Source: DASXTW01 sp046726275 (GTDB lineage: Bacteria; Actinomycetota; UBA4738). Taken from it: a stretch of DNA of 35,559 nt. Shown in pieces: positions 23,180-30,761 of this stretch. Position numbers and translations under genes: made by a program. The notes beneath the pieces are model-generated. The model made no database searches. It was not told the origin of the DNA and worked only from the letters and a program-made list of their open reading frames with translations. Each line of letters begins with the position of its first letter. Positions within the stretch are counted from its first letter, which is position 1. The stretch lies in assembly GCA_046726275.1 (NCBI GenBank), contig JBKPAF010000067.1, positions 1 to 35,559 of the forward strand. Reading direction: 5' to 3'.

Positions 23180-24622
23180 TCAGCGGAGGCGGCCGGTCCC
23201 CCCGCCCAGTCCCTCGTAGCGATACGCGCCGGCGCGGCCCGCTGAGTCCTTGTTCAGCCGGCGAGAGAGGTGCAGCCCCTCGAGGGCCAACTCAAGGGCG
23301 GAGGCGGCGACTCCGGGACTCTCCTCCTCCACACCCAGCCGGCCCAGCAGTTTCCCCAGACCCGGAAGGTCTCCGAACTGGCCAAGGAACTCGGTTGCTG
23401 GGGTGAGGTCGGACGTCTCGGCGGCGAAGTGATCGTCGAACCTCGTCAGGAGCTTCTGGAAGTCGAACCCCGCCAGCCTCCGACGGAATACCTCGAGGAC
23501 CGCGTTCTTCGAGGCCCGTAGCAGAATCTCCTGCTCTCTCCCTTCCTCGATCGTGTCGAATTCGACGCGTCCGAGCGACCCGGCTAGGACCGCTGGGAGA
23601 TCGACCAGTCTAGGGACAGCCTCGGGCTCTCCCGTCCTCGCGGCCCGCCGGACGGCCGAGCCGATGAGGGTCTCGAGGTTTCCGATCGAGTACCGGACCG
23701 AGATCCCACTGAGCTGGTTGATCTGGGGAGCCCGGCGGAGCTCCGCGGTGAGCGCAGCGAGGACCTCCTTCATGAACGCCGGAACCCGGACGACGGCACC
23801 CCCGCCCTCGACAGGAGGCCTGGCCTCCTGCTCCATGATGGCGATCTCATCGCCGAGGGTCTCGGGGTAGTGGGTCCGGACCTGCGTCCCGAACCGGTCT
23901 TTCAGGGGCGAGACGATCCGGCCTCGATGCGTGTAGTCCTCGGGATTGGCCGTTGCCACCAGGAGCAGATCGAGCGGCAGCCGTACCTGGTAGCCCCGGA
24001 TCTGCACGTCGCGCTCCTCCAGGATGTTGAACAGGGCCACCTGGATCCGCTCGGGAAGGTCTGGAAGCTCGTTGATGGCTACGATGCCTCGATGGGTCCG
24101 AGGGATCAGGCCGTAGTGGATGGTCAGCTCGTCCGAGAGATACCGTCCCTCGGCCACGCGGATCGGATCGACGTCTCCGATCAGGTCGGCCACGCTCGTA
24201 TCGGGAGTGGCGAGCTTCTCCGCATACCGGCGGTCACGTGGGATCCAGTCGATCGACACGGCGTCGCCCTCGGCCGCCAGGAGCTCGCGACAACGAGCGC
24301 AGATGGGGCGGAGAGGGTGGTCGTTGACCTCGCAGCCCGCCACGACGGGGGCGACGTCGTCGAGAAGGTCGATCAGATGGCGGATCACCCGGGTCTTGGC
24401 CTGTCCCCTCTCCCCCAACAGGATGATGTCGTGACCGGCAAGAATCCCGCGTTCCATCGCTGGGATGACGGACTCGTCGAATCCGACGATCGAAGGAAAC
24501 AGCGGCTGTTGCCTGCTCAGCTTCATCAGAAGGTTGTGCCGGAGCTCTTCCTTGACTGTGCGATCGGTGTAACCGGAGGTGCGGAGCTCACCGATGGTGG
24601 TTGGGCGAGAGGCGACAGACAT
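23180..24622 (-). CDS. MoxR/magnesium-chelatase-type AAA+ ATPase
   Basis: The 480-residue protein is an AAA+ ATPase of the MoxR/ChlI helix-2-insert clade. The Walker A loop is GERGQAKT (about residue 70), Walker B corresponds to GIVAINELPDLP, and VATANPEDYTHRGRIVSPLKDRF holds sensor 1 and the arginine-finger region. Four Cys/His residues just after Walker A (AGCEVNDHPLRPICARCREL) could bind zinc. The C-terminal helical lid runs from about residue 290. Such ATPases pair with VWA proteins to remodel or load metal into targets; the VWA protein at 15878-17806 is the evident partner. The previous gene on the strand ends 27 bases upstream. Confidence 0.88.
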   Translation of the reverse strand: MSVASRPTTIGELRTSGYTDRTVKEELRHNLLMKLSRQQPLFPSIVGFDESVIPAMERGILAGHDIILLGERGQAKTRVIRHLIDLLDDVAPVVAGCEVNDHPLRPICARCRELLAAEGDAVSIDWIPRDRRYAEKLATPDTSVADLIGDVDPIRVAEGRYLSDELTIHYGLIPRTHRGIVAINELPDLPERIQVALFNILEERDVQIRGYQVRLPLDLLLVATANPEDYTHRGRIVSPLKDRFGTQVRTHYPETLGDEIAIMEQEARPPVEGGGAVVRVPAFMKEVLAALTAELRRAPQINQLSGISVRYSIGNLETLIGSAVRRAARTGEPEAVPRLVDLPAVLAGSLGRVEFDTIEEGREQEILLRASKNAVLEVFRRRLAGFDFQKLLTRFDDHFAAETSDLTPATEFLGQFGDLPGLGKLLGRLGVEEESPGVAASALELALEGLHLSRRLNKDSAGRAGAYRYEGLGGGTGRLR

Positions 24623-24649
24623 CGATGCCCAGGGTACCGGAAACCACGA

Positions 24650-25573
24650 TCAAGGCCGGCGCCCGCCTCCTGGCCCGACGATCTGGAGATTCTGGGCGAT
24701 GGCGTCGAGGAGGTGGCGGTTCACCAGGGCGTCGCCTTTCACGGCCAGCTGGTAGACGACACCCGAATCTGACCACCCGAGTACGAGGTAGTCCTCGAAG
24801 GGTTCACTTCCTTGTGGGCAGACCATGACCAGTGCTGGGAAGTACCGCGACGCATTCGAGGGACGGACCACGGACGAGGCGACGATGCTCGCTCGGGGAC
24901 ATTTCAGGATGCCGGGCGCGACGCTCGGATCATCGCCCCGAGTGGCGGTGATGACCAGGTGAGAGCCGCCGAGGATCCCGGCCCCGTACCCGGGAGCGAC
25001 GGCGAAACCAGCCTGGTCGAGCAGAAACGTTCCCTGGAGCACGCAAGGCGGACGGGTGAGGCTCCCCAATGAGGCACGGTCACCGCAGCGAGCAGGATGC
25101 GATCCCGCGCCGGCGTTCGGCAGCCGCGTCGGGCACGGCACGCCGAAACCGACCCGACGTGCGGCCCTCCTGCACTGCCCCGCCAGGTCCACGACGACCA
25201 GGTACATCCCGTCCACGACCAGTCCGCCGGAGGTGGGAGGAGCAAGCACATGGCCGGCGGCCTCGGCGTCTCCAGGGATCGAATAGCAGCGATCCGGTCG
25301 AACCGTTCGAGGCGGCAGAAGCGGATGATTCGGAGGGAAGTACTGGTCGTTGCGGGCCTCGTACGCGGCGTAAGGCCACCGAGGGGCGCACAGGTAGCCG
25401 TTCGGGAGGGCCAGCGGAGCTCGCCCAGCGCCGGTCGCCGGTGACGGCACTGACGGCGGAATGGTCACCAGCCGTTGGTCTTCGCCGAGACTGCCCAGGA
25501 ACCACAGCGTCGACCAGACGGCCAGCACGCCCACCGCGGCAAGGAGGAACCGCATCAGTCGGCGGCCTTCCAT
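24650..25573 (-). CDS. Membrane-anchored extracytoplasmic protein, unknown (307 aa)
   Basis: A single N-terminal transmembrane helix (residues 8-27) is followed by a Pro-rich segment and an extracytoplasmic domain with six or more Cys (PNGYLCAP, PDRCYS, AGQCRR, VPCPTR, PPCVLQG and others), which suggests disulfide bonds. No catalytic motif is visible. The start may be ATG 25573 or, seven codons later, ATG 25555, which has a GGAAGG about nine bases upstream. It lies 27 bases before the MoxR-type ATPase on the same strand and probably shares its transcript. It could be substrate or client of that system, but this is a guess from position. Confidence 0.65.
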   Translation of the reverse strand: MEGRRLMRFLLAAVGVLAVWSTLWFLGSLGEDQRLVTIPPSVPSPATGAGRAPLALPNGYLCAPRWPYAAYEARNDQYFPPNHPLLPPRTVRPDRCYSIPGDAEAAGHVLAPPTSGGLVVDGMYLVVVDLAGQCRRAARRVGFGVPCPTRLPNAGAGSHPARCGDRASLGSLTRPPCVLQGTFLLDQAGFAVAPGYGAGILGGSHLVITATRGDDPSVAPGILKCPRASIVASSVVRPSNASRYFPALVMVCPQGSEPFEDYLVLGWSDSGVVYQLAVKGDALVNRHLLDAIAQNLQIVGPGGGRRP

Positions 25574-25649
25574 CGCGTCAATCAGAGGAACACACTGGGG
25601 GCCGGAGCGCTACTGAGCAGGGCGGTTCCGGGAGCTCGCCGGAGTCGTC

Positions 25650-25655
25650 TAGGCT
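25650..25655 (+). promoter_or_regulatory. Candidate -10 box upstream of the creatininase-family gene
   Basis: TAGGCT lies in the 115-base divergent gap, 33 bases before the ATG at 25689. A GAGGGGG ribosome-site candidate is present about 11 bases from that ATG. No clear -35 was found. Confidence 0.3.
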
Positions 25656-25688
25656 TCCGCCACCATCGACTGAGGGGGCCTTCATCAG

Positions 25689-26504
25689 ATGTGGGGACGA
25701 CCGCTGCTCTACGAGCGTCTGACCTGGCCGGAGGTTCGGCGAGCCGCCGGAGAGAACCGCGTGTGCCTGATCCCGGTGGGAACGCTGGAGGACCATGGGC
25801 TGCACCTGCCCGTGGACACCGACGTTCGCATCATCACGGAGATCTGCCGCCGGGCAGCCGAGGAGGCGCCCGACGAGATCGTCCTGCTCCCCACCATCCC
25901 CCACGGCTATGACCCTCACCACATGGACTTCCCTGGACCCATCTCGATCGGGTGGGACACCTTCACCAACTACTGCAAGGACGTGGGGACCTCGCTCGCC
26001 CATCACGGCTTCACCAGGATGCTCTTCTACAACGGGCACGGCTCGAACCAGAACCTGGTGGAGATGGCGGCCAGACTCACGATGATCGACCATCCGGGAG
26101 TCCTCGCGGCGGCCGCCTTCTACCTGGTCAGCCGGAAGGGCATCGAGGCCGTCGAGGAGATCCGGGAGTCCGGCTTCGGGGGAATGGCCCACGCCGACGA
26201 GCTGGAGACCTCCATCTATCTGGCCATCGACCCCGACGCCGTGGACATGACCAAGGCCGTGGACGAGCAGGGATATCCGGCGGGCGAGAACGCCCGCCTG
26301 GAGTGGTGGGCCGACGGGGCGCTCCGACTCATGCCGTGGTGGTCCTCGTTCAGCCGAACCGGAGTCCAGGGGACCCCCTCGGTCGCCACCGCGGAGAAGG
26401 GCAAAGCCTTCCTGGAGGCAGCCGTGGCCGAATGCGTGGGGTACGTGCGGGAGCTCCTGGAGAAACCGTTACCGGAGCGGAAGAACCCTCGGGAGACGCC
26501 GTGA
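25689..26504 (+). CDS. Creatininase-family amidohydrolase
   Basis: The 271-residue protein carries the metal-binding motifs of the creatininase family: VGTLEDHGLHLPVDTD near residues 30-45, FYNGHGSN near 115, and HADELETS near 162. Family members are zinc-dependent hydrolases of cyclic amides, including creatinine, formamides (ArfB-like) and the mycofactocin maturation peptidase MftE. The substrate is not deducible here. The following S66-type gene starts 22 bases after the stop and is probably in the same operon, so the pair may act on a cyclic or capped amide or peptide. No mycofactocin genes are visible in the window. Confidence 0.88.
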   Translation: MWGRPLLYERLTWPEVRRAAGENRVCLIPVGTLEDHGLHLPVDTDVRIITEICRRAAEEAPDEIVLLPTIPHGYDPHHMDFPGPISIGWDTFTNYCKDVGTSLAHHGFTRMLFYNGHGSNQNLVEMAARLTMIDHPGVLAAAAFYLVSRKGIEAVEEIRESGFGGMAHADELETSIYLAIDPDAVDMTKAVDEQGYPAGENARLEWWADGALRLMPWWSSFSRTGVQGTPSVATAEKGKAFLEAAVAECVGYVRELLEKPLPERKNPRETP

Positions 26505-26526
26505 TGGATGTGGCGGAGCTGCGCGA

Positions 26527-27483
26527 GTGAAGGCAGCCACGCTGTTCGGAAAGCCCCTACCCGACGGGGGAACCATCGGCGTGGCCGCGCCGTCGAGCCC
26601 CTACTTCAATCGTTCCGAGGTCCTGCGCGGGGTGGAGTGGTGGGAGGGCCGCGGGTATCGGGTGAAGCTGACCGACAGCGTGTGGTCACGCGACGACTAC
26701 GTCGCGGGCTCCCCAGATCGCCGCGCCAGGGATCTCATGGACGTGTTCGCGGACCCCGAGGTCGACGTGGTCCAGTGCCTTCAGGGCGGCTTCGGTGCGG
26801 TCGAAGTCATCCCGTTGATCGACTTCGACGTGATCGCGGCCAGTCCGAAGGCGTTCTGCGGCTTCTCGGACATCACCGCTCTGCACGTGGCCATGCTCCA
26901 GCGAACGGAGTTGGCGACCATCTACTCGAATGGCCTGATGGGGATGGGCTGGGAGAAGACGCCGCAGTTCAACAAGGACCGGCTGCTGGCGGTGCTGCGG
27001 GACGGCGGCGCGGGCGAGGTCCCTCGTGATCCGGAGGACCCGTACGTCCGGGCGATCTGCGGGGGAAGGGCGACCGCGCCGATCGCCGGAGGAAACCTAG
27101 ACCTGCTCGTGCGGAGCCTGGGCACGCCGTACGAGGTGGATCTGGAGGATGCCATCTTCTTCTTCGAGGCCGTGGAGGATCCGCCGTGGATCGTCGACGC
27201 CGACCTGATCCAGTTGAAGCACGCGGGGAAGCTGGATGGGGTTGCCGGCGTCGTGGTCGGCGACATGGAGAAGAGCGACTGGCGCGAGGAGCGTCCAGAG
27301 TGGCCGCGGACCAGGTCGCTGGAGGACGTGCTGGAGAGGCACTTAGAGCCGTTGGGTGTACCCGTCTTGTACAAGTTGCCCCTCGGACACGGAAAGCATC
27401 TGGCGGCGCTGCCGCTCGGGGTGACGGCGACGCTGGACGCGGATGCGCGGACGCTGACGATCGACCAACCCGCGCTCGTGTAA
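26527..27483 (+). CDS. S66-family LD-carboxypeptidase / MccF-like peptidase
   Basis: This 318-residue protein fits the S66 serine peptidase family. The nucleophile Ser is in FCGFSDITALH, preceded by CLQGGFGAVEVIPLIDFD. The catalytic Glu is in FFFEAVEDPPW and the His in PLGHGKHLAALPLG. Family members trim L,D-peptide bonds of murein or hydrolyse microcin C-type acyl-adenylates and related amides (MccF), and both roles are possible. GTG 26527 is supported by GGCGGAG about seven bases upstream. It has no signal peptide, so it should act in the cytosol, as both E. coli LdcA and MccF do. Confidence 0.88.
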   Translation: MKAATLFGKPLPDGGTIGVAAPSSPYFNRSEVLRGVEWWEGRGYRVKLTDSVWSRDDYVAGSPDRRARDLMDVFADPEVDVVQCLQGGFGAVEVIPLIDFDVIAASPKAFCGFSDITALHVAMLQRTELATIYSNGLMGMGWEKTPQFNKDRLLAVLRDGGAGEVPRDPEDPYVRAICGGRATAPIAGGNLDLLVRSLGTPYEVDLEDAIFFFEAVEDPPWIVDADLIQLKHAGKLDGVAGVVVGDMEKSDWREERPEWPRTRSLEDVLERHLEPLGVPVLYKLPLGHGKHLAALPLGVTATLDADARTLTIDQPALV

Positions 27484-27518
27484 AGAGGACCACTCGTGGT
27501 TCCGACGCTGGCCTTTTC

Positions 27519-27539
27519 AACGCGTCAACATCACGCGTT
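27519..27539. terminator. Hairpin between convergent genes, possible bidirectional terminator
   Basis: A perfect 7-base inverted repeat (AACGCGT and ACGCGTT) with a 7-base loop lies in the 63-base gap between convergent genes. It is flanked by TTTT on the left (27513-27516) and a short T run on the right, so it could stop transcription from either side. The stem is short and the T-tracts are weak. Confidence 0.35.
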
Positions 27540-27546
27540 TGGCCGG

Positions 27547-27921
27547 TTAGCTGCTCGACGCTTTCGGACGGTGCCTTGTGGCTGCGCTGTCTCGAGCCAC
27601 AGCCGACGCCAGCCGGCGAGCGTCGATGCCGATCTCTCGGAGGTTGCCGCTGATCGGGTTGGTGAAGCCGATGAAATAGAGGCCAGGTGCTTGCGGGTGG
27701 GTCTCGGGGCCGTGCGGCCCTAGAAGCCCCAGGTGACCGACCAGTGGCTCCAGGCCGCGGGCGAACCCAGTGGCGTCGTAATGCCGTCTCCACCCGTCAC
27801 CGACCCGGTCCGTCCGGTCCAGGAGGACCGGATCGATCCCCCGGGCCCGGAGCATGGCTCCTGCCGCCAGTCCGGCCGGCCCAGCTCCCACAACCACCGC
27901 CTGGTGCCTCACGGAGCTCAC
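27547..27921 (-). pseudogene. Flavin monooxygenase remnant with a large in-frame internal deletion
   Basis: The 124-residue reading frame joins the two ends of a flavin-containing monooxygenase-like protein. The N-terminus has the FAD fold VVVGAGPAGLAAGAML and the conserved DRVGDGWRRHYD. Directly after it comes TGFARGLEPLVGHLG and APGLYFIGFTNPISGNLREIGIDA, which in full-length relatives form the C-terminal end, some 250 residues later. The NADP-binding domain and centre are absent. The join is in frame with no stop, and the GTG start is intact, so a short protein could be made, but not an active monooxygenase. A recent deletion, rather than a small new family, is the simplest explanation. Confidence 0.75.
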
Positions 27922-27989
27922 TCACCAAACGATAGAAGACCCCCACGTCGTCATCGGGGTCCTTCTTCAAATCTTGGACTGAACGGTCA

Positions 27990-29240
27990 TCAACCGCCGG
28001 AAGGAGGAGCTTGTGTCGGCTCGGAGGACCCCACTCGGACAGGACGGGCTGGCCGAGCCGGACCCCCGGAGAGGTATCCGCCTGCAACCATCGTCTGGAA
28101 CTGGTGGACGTTGTCCTCTTCTATGGCGAGCGGTCCCTGCCTGTACCCGCTGGACTGCGCCCCACGCTGGACCGACTCGCAAGCATGCCAGTCCTGTCGG
28201 TTGGTCAGGTCCCAGAATTCGACCGCGTACGACGGATCGAAGCCTTCCTTCTCGGCCGCCACCGGTGGGAACAGCCACTGACATTCGATGCGGGTCAGGT
28301 CAGACTCCAGCGGCTCAAGACGATGCGTCATCACGTAGTCCGGGTGAGGGCTGATCAACAGGTTTGGGAAAAGACCGAAGTAGAAAACCTGCCGGGCCTG
28401 GACGGCGCTCAAACCCGGGATCGGCGCGCCCTTGCTCTCTCCATCGAGAGACATCGTCTCAGCGTCGGGCATGAGGTCCATGGAACCACCCACCCAGAAG
28501 CCGTCGGGCTCATAGCTCTCTCCGCTGGATGGCGGAGTGACCCGACAGAGTTCAGGGTGGATGTTCGTGCAGTGGTAGCACTCGTGGTAGTTCTCCACGA
28601 TGATCTTCCAGTTCGCCCGTACGTCATATTCGTGCGTGGCGCACAACACGAGGCGCTCCGGGCAATAGTCCTCCATCAAACCCGTGAGGTTGCCCACGTA
28701 CTCCGTGAAGGACACCGCCTCTCCCGAAGCATCCACGAACACCCACCCGAGCCACTCCACGACCCGGGCAGGAATGAGGCCCTCGTATACAGGATCGGCA
28801 GACGATAAGTGTCTGAATCGGGGGGCTGCACGGAGTCCGCCGTCCAGCCCGTAGACCCAGGCATGGTACGGACACCGGATGACCCGCTGCGTCGATGACG
28901 CGCCGTATTCGACGAGTTCATGCCCTCGGTGTCGGCATACGTTGAAGAATCCTCGGAGCAGGCCCCTCTCGGCACGAACCAACAGGATGCCTTCCGAGCC
29001 GATCCGAACGCCGATCTGGTCCCCGACATTCGCCAGTCTGGACGACCTGCCAACGCAGAACCAAGCGCCCTCGAAGAAATGCCTTCGCTCCCATTCGAGA
29101 ACTTCATCCGAGGTGTATGCGGAAGACGGAAGCGTCCTGGCCTGCCCCAGGGGCTCGAGCACCGGACTGAGAGCCGCCTGCTCGATCGGCGCGTCAGCAG
29201 TCCTGGCCTTGAAGGCACTTGTCTCCGTCGAGTCGGTCAT
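27990..29240 (-). CDS. Rieske non-heme iron oxygenase, alpha subunit
   Basis: The 416-residue protein contains a Rieske [2Fe-2S] site (Cys and His in NVCRHRGHEL and CPYHAWVYGLDG) and the mononuclear-iron catalytic domain with ENYHECYHCTNIHPEL (two His ligands) and a distal Asp in NRQDWHACESVQRG. This pattern is typical of the alpha subunits that hydroxylate or N-demethylate quaternary amines (choline monooxygenase, GbcA, stachydrine demethylase) as well as aromatic substrates. ATG 29240 is chosen because GGAGGAG lies about three bases upstream; ATG 29255 is also in frame. It is divergent, across 45 bases, from a DAO-type flavoprotein. No ferredoxin reductase is beside it. Confidence 0.9.
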   Translation of the reverse strand: MTDSTETSAFKARTADAPIEQAALSPVLEPLGQARTLPSSAYTSDEVLEWERRHFFEGAWFCVGRSSRLANVGDQIGVRIGSEGILLVRAERGLLRGFFNVCRHRGHELVEYGASSTQRVIRCPYHAWVYGLDGGLRAAPRFRHLSSADPVYEGLIPARVVEWLGWVFVDASGEAVSFTEYVGNLTGLMEDYCPERLVLCATHEYDVRANWKIIVENYHECYHCTNIHPELCRVTPPSSGESYEPDGFWVGGSMDLMPDAETMSLDGESKGAPIPGLSAVQARQVFYFGLFPNLLISPHPDYVMTHRLEPLESDLTRIECQWLFPPVAAEKEGFDPSYAVEFWDLTNRQDWHACESVQRGAQSSGYRQGPLAIEEDNVHQFQTMVAGGYLSGGPARPARPVRVGSSEPTQAPPSGG

Positions 29241-29285
29241 CCACTCCTCCAGCACCGCGGGGTTGACCGCGAGAGACTACACAGC

Positions 29286-30749
29286 ATGGAGCCCTCAAAG
29301 CCTCGCCCTTCAGACAATCAGGTCCAGACGGACACCCGGGGATGGTGGTTTCGGGAAGCCATCGATCATGACCCCGGCGAGCCAGCCCCGCCGCTGGACG
29401 AGGACCAGGCTTCCGATGTGGTCATCGTGGGCGGTGGGTACACGGGGATGTGGACTGCGTACTTCCTGAAAGAGTCGGAACCCGGGATCCAGATCAGCCT
29501 TCTCGAACGAGAGGAGTGTGGTGCGGGACCCAGCGGGCGGAATGGAGGCTTCCTCAGCGGTTGGTGGGACGAGCTGCCGGAGTTGGTTCGTCGCTTCGGC
29601 GACGAGGGAGCTCTGGCCGCATGCCGCGCGGTAGGCCGCAGCGTTTCCGACATCGGGGTGTGGTGTCAGCGCCACGGCGTCGACGCGTGGTTCACCCACA
29701 AGGGATACCTGCAGGTGGCTTCTTCACCATCCCAGGAGGGAAGCTGGTCCGACTCGGTTGCTGCTGCTCGTCGACTGGGAGTCGGCGAGGAATTCCAGCC
29801 GCTGTCTCCCGCCGAAGTACGAGAGCGCTGCGACTCGCCGGCCCTGGGAGGCGGTGTCCTGATGCGCGATGGCGCCGCCGTGCACCCCGCCCGGCTGGCT
29901 CGGGGCCTGCGCAGAGTTCTTCTGGAACGGGGGGTCAGAATCTACGAACGCACCAGGGTCGATCGGCTCGAGCATCGAGCCCCAGGTTCGCACGGCCCGG
30001 GAAGATCCGGTGTTGTTGCAGTGACCGACACCGGAACCGTCCGGGCCGAGCAGGCCGTCATGGGGATCAACGCCTGGGCCACGCGATGGCCCGGCCTCCG
30101 AAGATCGATCGTCACGTGGGGAAGCCACATCGTGCTCACCGCGCGGGCTCCCGAGAAGCTGGCCGAACTTGGGTGGGACGGAGAGTGCATCAGCGACTAC
30201 CGGACGGCGCTTCACTACTTCCGGACCACTCCTGACGGCCGGGTGGCCTTCGGGGGAGGGGGTGGACGGGCCTCGTGGCTGGGTGGGGTCGGACCCGGCG
30301 TCGACCTTGACCCCGCGTCCATAGGGCGGGCAGCCCGCGGCCTCCGCCGTATCTTCCCGAGCCTGCACGATGTCCCTTTGGAGGTCGCTTGGGGCGGTCC
30401 CATCGACGTCTCCCCGACCCACCTGCCCTTCTTCGGCACATTGCGGCCAGGCAATGTGCACTTCGCCATGGGCTACACGGGAAATGGCGTGGCTCCAAGC
30501 CATCTGGCCGGCCAGATCATGGCCGCGCTGGTGTTGGGACGGAAGGATGGAGTGGCAGCCCTCCCCCTGGTCGGGTACCGACCTCGAGGTTTCCCGCCCG
30601 AGCCGCTCCGTTCCCTCGGGGCGCACATCGTGCGCCACGCGATCATCCGCCGCGATGCAGCTCTGGACACAGGTGGCCGCGTCAGTCCGATCGTTGACTT
30701 TGTGGCTGGAATGCCGAGGAAGCTCGGATACAACCTCGGTCCGGAGTAG
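29286..30749 (+). CDS. DAO-family FAD-dependent amine/amino-acid oxidoreductase
   Basis: This 487-residue flavoprotein has the N-terminal FAD fold VVIVGGGYTGMWTAYFL (about residues 44-60), the DAO-family signature AGPSGRNGGFLSGW, and a C-terminal HFAMGYTGNGVAPSHLAG, where the flavin pyrophosphate sits. It resembles gamma-glutamylputrescine oxidase (PuuB) and related secondary-amine oxidases. ATG 29286 starts just before the conserved WWFREAI; the frame is open far upstream (to 28920) but that part overlaps the divergent Rieske gene. The pairing with a Rieske oxygenase suggests sequential N-dealkylation or amine oxidation of a methylated amine, which is an inference from context. Confidence 0.88.
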   Translation: MEPSKPRPSDNQVQTDTRGWWFREAIDHDPGEPAPPLDEDQASDVVIVGGGYTGMWTAYFLKESEPGIQISLLEREECGAGPSGRNGGFLSGWWDELPELVRRFGDEGALAACRAVGRSVSDIGVWCQRHGVDAWFTHKGYLQVASSPSQEGSWSDSVAAARRLGVGEEFQPLSPAEVRERCDSPALGGGVLMRDGAAVHPARLARGLRRVLLERGVRIYERTRVDRLEHRAPGSHGPGRSGVVAVTDTGTVRAEQAVMGINAWATRWPGLRRSIVTWGSHIVLTARAPEKLAELGWDGECISDYRTALHYFRTTPDGRVAFGGGGGRASWLGGVGPGVDLDPASIGRAARGLRRIFPSLHDVPLEVAWGGPIDVSPTHLPFFGTLRPGNVHFAMGYTGNGVAPSHLAGQIMAALVLGRKDGVAALPLVGYRPRGFPPEPLRSLGAHIVRHAIIRRDAALDTGGRVSPIVDFVAGMPRKLGYNLGPE

Positions 30750-30761
30750 AACTCAAAGGCG

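Noticed and set aside
26504..26530. Tiny eight-codon frame (MDVAELRE) between the creatininase and S66 genes.
   Set aside because: Too short to call; its sequence more likely carries the ribosome site of the S66 gene.
28920..29285. Upstream extension of the DAO flavoprotein frame.
   Set aside because: It is antisense to the Rieske oxygenase N-terminus, and the family's N-terminal region begins after ATG 29286.
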